Origin: Simmondsia chinensis
Taxonomy: Eukaryota > Streptophyta > Magnoliopsida > Caryophyllales > Simmondsiaceae
Reading direction: 5' to 3'
NCBI GenBank assembly: GCA_018398585.1
Contig: JAGTTD010000011.1
Location: 21,494,926-21,558,925, forward strand
DNA: 64,000 nt
Position numbers and translations under genes: made by a program. The notes under the pieces were generated by a model, which saw nothing but the letters and a program-made list of their open reading frames with translations, did no database searches and was not told where the DNA came from. The number at the start of each line of letters is the position of its first letter. Positions within the stretch are counted from its first letter, which is position 1. Positions 1 through 10,212 of the stretch are shown piece by piece.

Positions 1-978
1 GGAATTAAATCGTATTCCTCTAAACCTTGAAGTAGAAGTGTACTGAAAATCGTCTTCCTTATTGTATGGAAAGGATGAAGTTGATTGTTTTGAAGATGTT
101 ATTTGAGAAGAGTTTGAAATAATTGTTTGTTTTCCTGATTCAAACTTAATGGTAATTTTACCATCAGGTTCTTCGGTAATTTGTTGAACTTGGCTTCCTG
201 CAATATTTCTTAGAGGTTGAGGGTTGTCAATCCTCCAAATTTCTGGAATGGTTATCTCATTCCATTTGAGTCATTTTGGTGTAAAGGTTGAAGCTTGTTC
301 AGTTTGAACCTCAAGAACTAAAGTTTTTCCTAGAGGAGATTGTTTGAGACCTTTTGGGTTAAGATGGCTTCCTAAAAGCCCGAAATAAATTCTATAGATG
401 AGAACAAAGTTTTGTCTATTTTCTTGAATATCAACATTTGGTAAATTAATATCTAAAACTAAAGTGTTTAAAATTATCGGATCTCGAAGAGAAACCGAGA
501 AGTTTGGATAACAATTGAAATAAATTGGTCCATTGTGTAAATTGGTTTGAACAATAGCCAATAAGGATTCTTCATATTTTAAATATGTTGAATCTCTAAG
601 ACTTAACATAACTAGTTGGTTGTGTCCTGACCCCGCTAATGGAACAACAGCAACTTGAACTAATCCATAGTGGATATAATGAAAACCTTTTGCAATATAT
701 TTTTGAATGGATAAATTTGAAAGTTATTGAATTGTTTGGGCTTTGTTATCATTATTCGTTGCTTGTTCATGTGTTTTACATGAAAAAGCCATTTAAAACT
801 CAAAAGTACCAATTTGATAAATTGATTCTAAATCTTCATTTGGAATGCTCCAGTTAATAAAATCTTTTGGGTTTGTAATTTCTTTTGAAACTTCTTTTGA
901 ATGGACAACATGTAAACTAGTACTGGGTTGTTTTGTAAATATTTTCTAAAAGGGTCCAGCGATTCTGAAACCTGGCAT
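1..978 (-). pseudogene. Movement protein part of ORF1 (copy M1), 3' end cut by window edge
   Basis: This is the 5' part of a caulimovirid ORF1, about 325 codons, encoding a 30K-superfamily movement protein that would enlarge plasmodesmata for cell-to-cell spread. The recognisable block is LRDSTYLKYEESLLAIVQTN followed by NGPIYFNCYPNFSVSLRDP, typical of florendovirus and petuvirus MPs. The ATG at 978 matches the start of all other copies here. The gene is dead: there is a stop at codon 11, another in the segment near 727, and one near 270. Whether this MP belonged to a component A or B unit is unclear because both share it. It continues left of the window. Confidence 0.9.
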
Positions 979-1283
979 GGTTACAGCCTTAGTTATATGG
1001 GTTCAGCAGTTACCTAACAGTCTTACTATTTAACACTGTTGAGAACAATTTTACTATTTGACACTGTTGAGAATGGGAACACCAGCGACATCGTAACGGG
1101 AACACCCAACGGGAACACCTCACAAACGGGCATACCAACGCTATCCGGTCTTACCAACACTACACTACCAGCTTACCAACGCTCCTAATAAGTGCTTTAA
1201 TAGCAAAATCGTTCCTAATAAGTGCTTAACAGTATTTCTGTGAAATTACGGTTGAAAACACCTTAAACTTGGCTCTGATGCCA
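979..1283 (-). promoter_or_regulatory. Pararetroviral leader and primer-binding site (M1)
   Basis: The untranslated leader lies between PBS and MP start. The PBS is at 1271-1283 on the minus strand and matches TGGTATCAGAGCC (3' end of plant initiator tRNA-Met) with one mismatch. The leader holds three copies of the 12-base motif GGTGTTCCCGTT and the duplicated CTCAACAGTGTcAAATAGTAA block. No long ORF is present. Confidence 0.85.
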
Positions 1284-1440
1284 ATTAGGGGGCAGGATCG
1301 ACGGGGAAAATGGACACAATCGGAAAATATAAACAAGGACAGGGACAGAAGAAGACGAAAAGCTTGAATTTATTGATTGCAAAATTTGAACATAGTTTTA
1401 GTACAAAATAGAAATTGAAAATACAAGCATAAGATTAAAA
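1284..1440 (-). terminator. Poly(A) region of terminal repeat (M1), truncated
   Basis: This is the 3' part of the pregenomic RNA redundancy region. AATAAA lies at 1369-1374 (minus strand). The region breaks off near 1440, before the splice-donor-like site and TATA box seen in other copies, and is joined to a short leader fragment and then ORF2 type IV. Confidence 0.8.
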
Positions 1441-1448
1441 TAATATTA

Positions 1449-2671
1449 TTAGGAACAATTTTGTCTTTTCGCTCTCCAATTCGCTTTCCATCCAAAGTCC
1501 AAATTCCTGAATTTTAGGATGAGACACAATTTTTCTGGAAAGAAGAAAATTCGAGGTTTGAGAAATTCATAGGTTGAAGACATAGCATAACAATTTGGAG
1601 GTTTAGATTGGTAATTGATTTGATTTTGAATAACGGAGATTTGTTTTCTAAGAGCTATGATTTCTTGGGTTTTTCTCTCGAGTTGGGTTTGAAGAGTTTG
1701 GGACTCTGAACTTTGAGTGTTTTGAAGGGGCAAGGGTGTTGAGAGATTTTTAGATATTGGAGTTTGAGAAATTTTTTGAGAAGAGGTTGAGTTTGATGAT
1801 TTTAGAAGTAATGGGCGAGCAGAGGGATTGGTGCAATCATGAGAAAGAATTAAAGGTTGTTTTTGTTTTGAAATTGATTTTGGAATCCTTTCTTTGGTCT
1901 TAAGAATATAATTTTTTGACCATTTGATTTTGAATCTAGGAACCAAAGAGATTGGGTAATGCTGTTCAAAGATTTGAGAACTATCATATGACCAGCATAA
2001 TATCCAAGGTATTTGAAAATTTGAGTGAAACTTTAAAATTGTTTGAATAGGGTCATCGTTTGAGTTTTTCGCATAAGTGTTAAATAAATCTTTGATATGA
2101 GTTGGAAAAATGTTGATAGCACTACCAAAGAGGTGCCACCATTCATAAAACCATGGAGGAAACTTTGAAAGATTGCTTTTGATTTTGAAAAACCACGTGT
2201 GATTCGAGGGCCTAAAGAGGAAGGCTATGAACCAGGCCGGTTTGTAATCTTGAAAGTTGAATCCTTCTGGGGAAAATTGACTTGAGAAATGAGAAAATTG
2301 ATTTGGAATCCACGGATAGAAAAACTCACATGGTTTTAATATGTCATGGATTTTACATATGGAGTATTGATTTTGACCATTTTCTTGAATGTGTTGAATT
2401 TGAACTGATTTTGTATAAAGTAATATGAATTCATAATATTTTTGAGTTTTTTGAAGATCATCAGGGAGCCATTGAAAGTTTATTGGAAATGTTGCTTTGA
2501 TTGAATATTCAATCTGTGATTTGCGAGGAGGTTTGTAATAATTTGTTAAATAAAGATGCTCCACTTGGGTTTCGTAAAATAGTGATCTGAATAGTCAACA
2601 TGATTTGAAAGAACATTTGAATGATCTTTTGAAGTTTGAGCTACCTGCTTTCATTTGTCTACCCTCTTCAT
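1449..2671 (-). pseudogene. ORF2 type IV (diverged, C-terminally truncated)
   Basis: This is a fourth, diverged version of the viral ORF2, a protein of unknown function found downstream of ORF1. Its ATG at 2671 follows the TTTGCAG acceptor-like site. A stop appears after six codons and a frameshift lies near 2564; an open stretch of 371 codons then follows. Family landmarks are NFQWLPDDLQKTQKYYEFIL, then WFYEWWHLFG, IPWILCWSY and a coiled coil (TLQTQLERKTQEIIALRKQI). After RIFFFPEK the reading frame runs into leader sequence (GCGAATTGGAGAGCGAA), so the last third is lost. A piece of the same lineage recurs on the plus strand at about 20282-20366. The function cannot be stated. Confidence 0.75.
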
Positions 2672-5351
2672 TTCCTGCAAATAAAAGATCAGAATACCTG
2701 TTCGAGAATAATCCTTAGAAGGGTTTTGTATGAAATAATTTTGAAAGAATGTCAAAATTGTTTTTAATTTTGAAATTGTATTTGTATTTGTAAATTTGCA
2801 TAGAGTTTTGCAAAGAGAATTTTGTAGTATAAAACTCTTTGAAGTTTTGGAAAATTTGCTTTAAAGTAAAGCGTGATAATTTGTTTTGGGCTAAAGGCAA
2901 ATTTTTGTAAATTGTCATAATGATAATCAGAATTTTTGAGAATTACTCCTGAGTTTAAATCAGAAGTTTTGGGAATTATTACTGAATTTGGTAAGGTTAA
3001 ACTAGATTTAAATTCTTTGAATTTTTGATCATTGAGTTGTAATATTTTAGGGTAATTTATTTTTGTAGTTGAATTAAGGGTTAAGGTTTTATTTTGTGTT
3101 TGAGTTAAAGTGTGAGATAAGTTTTGAGTTTCTGTATCCTTTTGATCTTCAGAATTTTTTGAATTATTTTTTGTAGTTTCTGAGGTCGATATTAATTTAT
3201 CTAGAAACTATTGGTTTTTATTTTGAATCATTGGTTGATTATTTTTGCAATTTCTCATGAAATGACCAGGTTTTCTACACCTGTGGCAAATTGGAATTCT
3301 ATTTGCCTTTTGTTTTGAATGTTTTTTATTTCTGTTTTTTCCAATAGGTCATTCGAAATTATAACCATTATTTTGAACACATAGTGATTTTAATTTTCCT
3401 TTTGGTTGGAAAAATGATGAAGTTTCTTTATTTGAGACTTCATTTTTTCCTTTTGAAATAGTTTGAATTGTAGGGATACTAGTTGTTGGGTTATCCGTCA
3501 ATTTGAGTTTTTGAGTGATTCTTTCAATGATATCATCGTCAGAATTTTGTGGTTTTCTTAGTTTTATTTGTTCTTTATTTTTTTGAGTTAAATTGAAAGG
3601 TTGGAAAGAGGGTTGTTGAATTCCTTGAAAGAACGGGTTTGTTTGTGATTGTGGAGTTGGAAAACTCTGTTGAATAGGGTAGCTTTGAGGTATGGGTTGT
3701 AGAATTGTATAATTTGTATATGTTGGTTGAGGTAATGTTTGAACTATTGAGATTGTTCCAATTTCTTCTTATCTTTGTTATTTACCACGTTGTTATGAAT
3801 TGAATTTAATTGTTCCGAAATTGTTTTGAGATTTAAAGCTTGAAAATTATTTTGTTCATAAATTTTATTTATGTCTTTGATTGTAGGTGGTGAATCGTCT
3901 TTTTCCTCTCTTCCCCCACGGAAAGGAGTAGCGACTACTTCTTGATTTTAAACATTGACTATTAAATTTTTTGTAGGAGGATGAATAGTTTGGATGATTT
4001 GTCCATTTGTTGTTAACCATTTGGTTGTAGGGTTTGTGTTAACATTTGCGAAATTTTTGGCAAACGGATTTGGTATTTGATTTCTTGATATGTATGATTC
4101 TAATCATTTGAAAAAGGGAATATTACATTTTAATTGATTCAATTCTTTGTAATAAGTTTCTCTAATTTTGAATGTTGATTCCTTTGTAAAAGTTTGAAAG
4201 TACCAATGTCTTTTAACTTTATTTTGATCAGATTCTAATTCATTACTTAAAAATTCTTTGTTTATTATAAAATCTTTTGTTAAAACATTTATTGAAGGAT
4301 GTCTCATTTGATAAGCAGTTGGAGATTTTGGATTTGAAAATGAATCATTTTGAAACGCTAGTTCGGCTAGAGGGGAATTAAATCGTATTCCTCTAAACCT
4401 TGAAGTAGAAGTATTTTGAAAATCTTCTTCCATATTGTATGGAAAGGATGAAGTTGATTGTTTTGAAGATTTTATTTGGGAAGAGTTTGAAATAATTGTT
4501 TGTTTTCTTGATTCAAAATTAATGGTAATTTTACAATCAGGTTCTTCAGTAATTTGTTGAACTTGTCTTCTTGTAATATTTCTTGGAGGTTTACGGTTGT
4601 CAATCCTCCAAATTTTTGGAATGGTTATCTCATTCCATTTGAGACATTTTGGAGTAAAGGTTGAAGCTTGTTCTGCTTGAACCTTAAGAACTAAAGTTTC
4701 TCCAGGTGGAGATTATTTGAGACATTTTGGATTAAGATGGCTTCCTAAAAGCCTGAAATAAATTCCATAGATGAGAACAAAGTTTTGTGTGTTTTCTTGA
4801 ATATCAACATTTGGTAAATAAATAACTAAACCTAAAGTGTTTAAAATTGTCGGACCTCGAAGAGAAACCGAGAAGTTTGGATAGCAATTGAAATAAATTG
4901 GTCCATTGTGTAAATTTGTTTAAACAATAGCCAATGAAGATTCTTCATATTTTAAATGTGTTGAATCTCTAAGACTTAACATAACTTGTTGGTTGTGTCC
5001 TGACCTTGCTAATGGAACAACAGCAACTTAAACTAATCCATAGTGGATATAATGAAAACCTTTTGTAATATATTTTTAAATGGATAAATTTGAAAGTAAT
5101 TGAACTGTTTGGGCTTCATTATCAATATTCATTGCTTGTTCATGTGTTTTACATGAAAAAGTCATTTTGAAATCAAAAGTACCAATTTGATAAATTGATT
5201 CTAAATCCTCATTTGGAATGCTCCAATTAATAAAATCTTTCGGGTTTGTAATTTCTTTTGAAACTTCTTTTGAATTAACAACATGTAAACTAGTACTGGG
5301 TTGTTTTGAAAATATTTTCCTAAAGGGTCCAGCGATTTTGAAACCTGACAT
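2672..5351 (-). pseudogene. Component B ORF1: MP, coiled coil, zinc knuckle (copy M2)
   Basis: This is a near full-length component B ORF1. The MP starts with ATG at 5351 and runs open for 91 codons to a stop at 5076. Next come the post-MP domain (NIPFFK at about 4110), a helical segment with IKDINKIYEQNN (about 3850), a Pro/Gln-rich stretch (about 3670-3750), and the zinc knuckle CHRCRKPGHFMRNC (CX2CX4HX4C, 3247-3288). A Ser/Thr/Asn-rich tail follows. It carries the LISTSETT variant downstream of the knuckle, which lacks four codons seen in type I units. There is no protease or RT. Several stops and frameshifts make it non-functional. It faces copy P1 head-to-head. Confidence 0.9.
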
Positions 5352-5637
5352 GGTTACAGCCTTAGTTATTTGGGTTCAACAGTTACCTAACAGTCTTACT
5401 ATTTAACACAGTTGAGAACAGTTTTACCATTTGACACTGTTGAGAACGGGAACACCAGCGACACAGTAACGGGAACACCCAACAGGAACACCTCACACAC
5501 GGGCTTACCAACGCTACACTACCGGCTTACCAGTGCTCCTAATAAGTGCTTTAACAACAATCTTGTTCCTAATAAGCGCTTAACAGTATTTCTGTGAAAT
5601 TACTGTTGAAAACACCTTACACTTGGCTCTGATAGCA
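5352..5637 (-). promoter_or_regulatory. Leader and primer-binding site (M2)
   Basis: The leader of unit M2 has its PBS at 5625-5637 (minus strand), with one mismatch to TGGTATCAGAGCC. It contains three GGTGTTCC-type repeats and both GCACTTATTAGG-like blocks (altered to GCGCTTATTAGG in one). Confidence 0.85.
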
Positions 5638-5914
5638 GTTAGGGGGCAGGATCGATGGGAAAAATGGACACAATCAGAAAATATGAACAAAGACAGGGAC
5701 AGAAGAAGACGAAAAGAGGGAATTTATTGATTGCAAAATTTGAACATAGTTTTAGTACAAAATAGAAACTGAAAATACAAGCATAAGATTAAAATACATA
5801 TGAAACTTACAGCTATTGAGGCGGAAGTACAACACTGGAATAAAAATTTACAAGAGAAAATTTTTCCTGGTGTCTATTTATTTTCTTGAATTCGCTCTGC
5901 CATGAACGAAGCTG
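5638..5914 (-). terminator. Terminal repeat with poly(A) signal and splice-donor-like site (M2)
   Basis: AATAAA lies at 5723-5728 and GTAAGT at 5805-5810, both on the minus strand. The region stops at GAACGAAGCTG (about 5914), just short of where the TATA box lies in other copies, so this unit has lost its own promoter at the head-to-head junction. Confidence 0.8.
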
Positions 5915-5921
5915 CCCTCAT

Positions 5922-6171
5922 TGGTATCAGAGCCAAGTTTAAGGTGTTTTCAGCAATAATTTCACGAAAATACTGTTAAGCACTTATTAGGGACAATTTG
6001 CTGTTAACGCACTTATTAGGAGCGTTGGTAAGCCCGTGTGTGAGATGTTCCCGTTGCTGTGTCGCTGGTGTTCCCGTTCTCAACAGTGTCAAATAGTAAA
6101 ACGGTTCTCAACAGTGTCAAATAGTAAGACTGTTAGGTAACTGCTGAACCCATATAACGAAGGCTGTAACC
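5922..6171 (+). promoter_or_regulatory. Primer-binding site and leader (P1)
   Basis: A perfect TGGTATCAGAGCC stands at 5922-5934, followed by the leader to the MP ATG at 6172. This leader is shorter than most: the GCGTTGGTAAGCC repeat is present once and GGTGTTCC-type repeats twice. No terminal repeat or promoter precedes it, because the unit begins at the inversion junction. Confidence 0.85.
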
Positions 6172-8790
6172 ATGTCAGGTTTTAGAATCGCTGGACCCTT
6201 TCGGAAAATATTTACAAAACAACCCAGTACTAGTTTACATGTTGTTAATTCAAAAGAAGTTTCAAAAGAAATTACAAACCCAAAAGATTTTATTAACTGG
6301 AGCATTCCAAATGAGGATTTAGAATCAATTTATCGAATTGATACTTTTGATTTCAAATTGGCATTTTCATGTAAAACACATGAACAAGCAATGAATATTG
6401 ATAACGAAGCCCAAACAGTTCAATTACTTTCAAATTTATCCATTCAAAAATATATTGCAAAAGGTTTTCATTATATCCACTATGGATTAGTTCAAGTTGC
6501 TGTTGTTCCATTAGCAGGGTTAGGACACAAATAACCAGTTATGTTAAGTCTTAGAGATTCAACATATTTAAAATATGAAGGATCCTTATTGGCAATTGTT
6601 CAAACCAATTTACACAATGGATCAATTTATTTCAATTGTTATCCAAACTTCTCGGTTTCTCTTCGAGATCCGACAATTTTAAACACTTTAGTTTTAGATA
6701 TTAATTAACCAAATGTTGATATTCAAGAAAATAGACAAAACTTTGTTCTCATCTATAGAATTTATTTCAGGCTTTTAGGAAGCCATCTTAACCCAAAATG
6801 TCTCAAACAATCTCTTCCTGGGGAAACTTTAGTTCTTGAGGTTCAAGCTGAACAGGCTTCAACCTTTACACCAAAATGTCTCAAATGGAATGAGATAACC
6901 ATTCCAAAAATTTGGAGGATTGACAACCCTCAACCTCCAAGAAATATTGCAAGAAGACAAGTTCAACAAATTACTGAAGAACCTGATGGTAAAATTACCA
7001 TTAAGTTTGAATCTGGAAAACAAACAATTATTTCAAACTCTTCTCAAATAGAATCTTCAAAACAATCAACTTCATCCTTTCCATACAATAAGGAAGAAGA
7101 TTTTCAAAATACTTCTACTTCAAGGTTTAGAGAAATACAATATAAGTCCCCTCTAGCCGAGCCAATATTTCAAAATGATTCATTTTCAAATCCAAATTCT
7201 CCAACTGCTTCTCAAATGAGACCTCCTCCAATAAATGTTTTAACATAAGATTTTACAATAAATATAGAAGTTTTAAGCAATGAATTTGAATCTGATCAAA
7301 ATAACGTTAAAAGACATTGGTACTTTTAAACTTTTACAAGGGAATCAACAATCAAAATTAGAGAAACTTATTAGAAAGAATTGAATCAATTAAAATGTAA
7401 TATTCCCTTTTTCAAATGGTTAGAATCATACACATCAAGAAATCAAATAAACAAATCCGTTTGTAAAAAATTTCATAAATGTTAACACGAACCCTACAAC
7501 CAAATGGTTAACAATAAATGGACAAATTATTCAAACTATTCATCCTCCTACAAAAACTTTAATAATCAATGTTCAAAATCAGGAAGTGGTCGCTACTCCT
7601 TTCCGAGGGGAAGAGAGGAAAAAGACAATTTACCACCTACAATCAAAGACATAAATAAAATTTATGAACAAAACAATTTTCATGCTTTAAATCTCAAAAC
7701 AATTTTGGAACAATTAAATTCAATACAAAACAACATAGTGAATAACAAAGATAAGCAGAAATTGGAACCCATACCTCAAAGTTACCCAATTCAATAGAGT
7801 TTTCCAACTCCACAATCACAAACAAACCCGTTCTTTCATGGAATTCAACAACCCTCTTTCCAACCTTTCAATTTAACTCAAAAAGATAAAGAACAAATAA
7901 AACTTAAAAAACTACAAAATTCTAACGATGATATAATTTAAAGAATCACTCAATAGCTCAAATTAACGGATAATCCAACAACTAGTATCCCTACAAATCA
8001 AACTATTTCAAAAGGAGAAAATGAAGTCTCGAATAAAGAAACTTCATCATTTTCCCTACCAAAAGAAAACCTAAAATCACTATGTGTTCAAAACAATGGT
8101 TTTAATTTCAAACGACCTATGGGGAAAAACAGAAAGGAAAAACATTCAAAACAAAAGGCAAATAGAATCTCAATTTGTCACAGGCATAGGAAATCTGGTC
8201 ATTTCATGAGAAATTGCAAAAAATAATAAACCAATAATTCAAAATGAAAACCAACAGTTTCTATATAAATTAATATCGACCTCAAAAACAACAAAAAATA
8301 ATTCAAAAAATTCTGAAGTTCAAAAGGATACAGAAACTCAAAACTTATCTCACACTTTAACTGAAATATAAAATAAAACCTTAACCCTTGATTCAACTAC
8401 AAAAATAAATCACCCTAAAATAATACAACTCAATGATCAAAAATTCAAAGAATTTAAATCTAGTTTAACCTTACCAAATTCAGTAATAATTCCCAAAACT
8501 ACTGATTTAAACTCAGGAGTAATTCTCAAAAATCCTGATTATCATTATGACAATTTACAAAAATTTGCCTTTAGCCCAAAACAAATTATCACGCTTTACT
8601 TTAAAGCAAATTTTTCAAAACTTTAAAGAATTTTATACTACAAAATTCTCTTTTCAAAACTCTATTGCAAATTTACAAATCCAAATCCAATTTCAAAATT
8701 AAAAACAATTTTAACATTCTTTCAAAATTATTTCATACAAAACCCTTCTAAGGATTATTCTCGACCAGGTATTCTGATCTTTTATTTGCA
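6172..8790 (+). pseudogene. Component B ORF1 (copy P1)
   Basis: The MP begins with ATG at 6172 and is open for 120 codons to a stop at 6534. Later parts carry further stops (for example about 7246 and 7330). The coiled-coil region survives at 7504-7797 in another frame. The zinc knuckle at 8176-8217 has its second cysteine replaced by histidine (CHRHRKSGHFMRNC). Near the 3' end the local frame stays open from about 8650 through the acceptor-like site into ORF2. There is no capsid or polymerase domain. It lies directly upstream of ORF2 type II. Confidence 0.88.
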
Positions 8791-8794
8791 GGAA

Positions 8795-10195
8795 ATGAAG
8801 AAGGCAGATAAAGGTAAAAGGAAGATTCAATCCACAAAGGATTATGGAAAGCCTCGCAAATCCCATTCTCATTCATCCTCAATAAAAAATACACTCTCTA
8901 TCGAAGAACCTTCTCAAAAAACCCTGACACAATTCCCTGATCAACACCCTGAACAATCACTACAAACTAGTCAATATGTTACAAAACCTCAAACAGAACC
9001 CATCCTAGTTACAAGAGAAAAAGAACCCCTGTCTCTCGATAACATCAAAAATTTAGTCAAAAATGTTTTCCCAAACAATTTTGATTGGTTTCCTGATGAT
9101 ATTCAGAAAACCTGTGAATTTTATGAACTCATTTTGATAGATACTGGATCTGCCCAAATTAAACATCACAAGAGTGATAATGGACAAATCCAATTCTCAA
9201 GCAACAAAATCAAAAATACTTTACATCTCAAAGACTTTGATCAAAGTTTTTATAGACCAAAACGATTTTCAAAACCCTTTATTCCAAGAACTTATACTTA
9301 TCAGGATTACAAACAGCTTGGTTCAAAACTTTTCTTCTTAGACCATTTGATCATACTTGGTTCTTCCAACTTATAAACAACTCTCAAGAGTTTCCAACAT
9401 GGTTATACGAATGATGGAATACTTTTGGTAGCACAATTGATATTTACCCTGTTGTAACAAAAAACTTGTTTGGCATTTATTCCAATTATTCACAGGACAA
9501 GTCATTAGATTCAATCCTGCATTTTCATACAATTTTCCAAATTCCTTGGATCTTTTGCTGGTCCTATGCTCATACTCAATATTTAAATCAACCCTATCCT
9601 CTTTCATTGGTTAGGGAATTCAAAGTAAAATGATGGGATAATTTTGTTTTCAAAGAACACTACAACCCTAAGATATTTCAAAAATACCTGAAACAACATT
9701 TTCAAAAATTCAATTTGGAATTTCAAAACATTTCAGAAATTTCAATATTACTTTCTAACTTGACAATTTCAGATTCAAAATCCAATTCCCCTTCAACTCC
9801 AAATGAGGACTCTCTTGCTCTTACTCTCAAAGAAACATCCTCTCAACAAACTCAAACTCCTGATATTAAATCCCTCCAAACTCAATTACAACAAAAAAAA
9901 TAATGAGTGTATCAACCCCAGACATCAAAATCATGTTTTATAAAAACAAATTAATTACCAAACAATGTCTCCAAATTGGAGCAACTTCTCATTGACCTAT
10001 GATTTTACAAAAACAAGAATTTTCTTCTTTCCTCAAAAATTCCTCAGCTATTTGCCTGAAGATGTTGCTGCTCATATTGCTCTTGTCACTCAATGTAGTT
10101 AACAATAGACTTCTGATAAAAATCCAACAATTCCTCCAAGACCTGTCTAACCATAGCGTTACAATACCAGGACTTACTTATTCCTGGACCATACT
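8795..10195 (+). pseudogene. ORF2 type II, 3'-truncated (copy P1)
   Basis: The ATG at 8795 is four bases after a TTTATTTGCAG acceptor-like site. The first block of about 190 codons is open to 9376 and holds NNFDWFPDDIQKTCEFYELI. Further blocks carry IPWIFCWSY (about 9540), the coiled coil (about 9850-9960) and FFPQKFLSYLPEDVAAHIAL with frameshifts. The copy ends at about 10195, inside the segment before the CX5CX9CXCH motif, where it abuts an inverted unit. Its function is unknown; it is interpreted as the accessory protein of component B. Confidence 0.85.
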
Positions 10196-10212
10196 TTGTT
10201 TGCCCTCTTCAT

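Larger units (their letters stand above)
2672..8794. repeat. Large inverted repeat of two component B ORF1 copies
   Basis: The minus-strand unit 2672-5914 and the plus-strand unit 5922-8794 are homologous over leader, MP, coiled coil and zinc-knuckle regions. They meet head-to-head with almost no spacer (about 5911-5921). Arms are roughly 2.9 kb. The junction shares the short string GCTG/CCTG between the two sides, about ten bases from the PBS. Confidence 0.8.

Noticed and set aside
979..1283. CRISPR-like array from the repeated leader motifs
   Set aside because: Repeats are short, imperfect and unevenly spaced, in a plant-type pararetroviral leader; no cas genes.
1271..1283. tRNA-Met gene remnants at the TGGTATCAGAGCC sites
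   Set aside because: Only the 13-base primer match exists; no tRNA arms around it.
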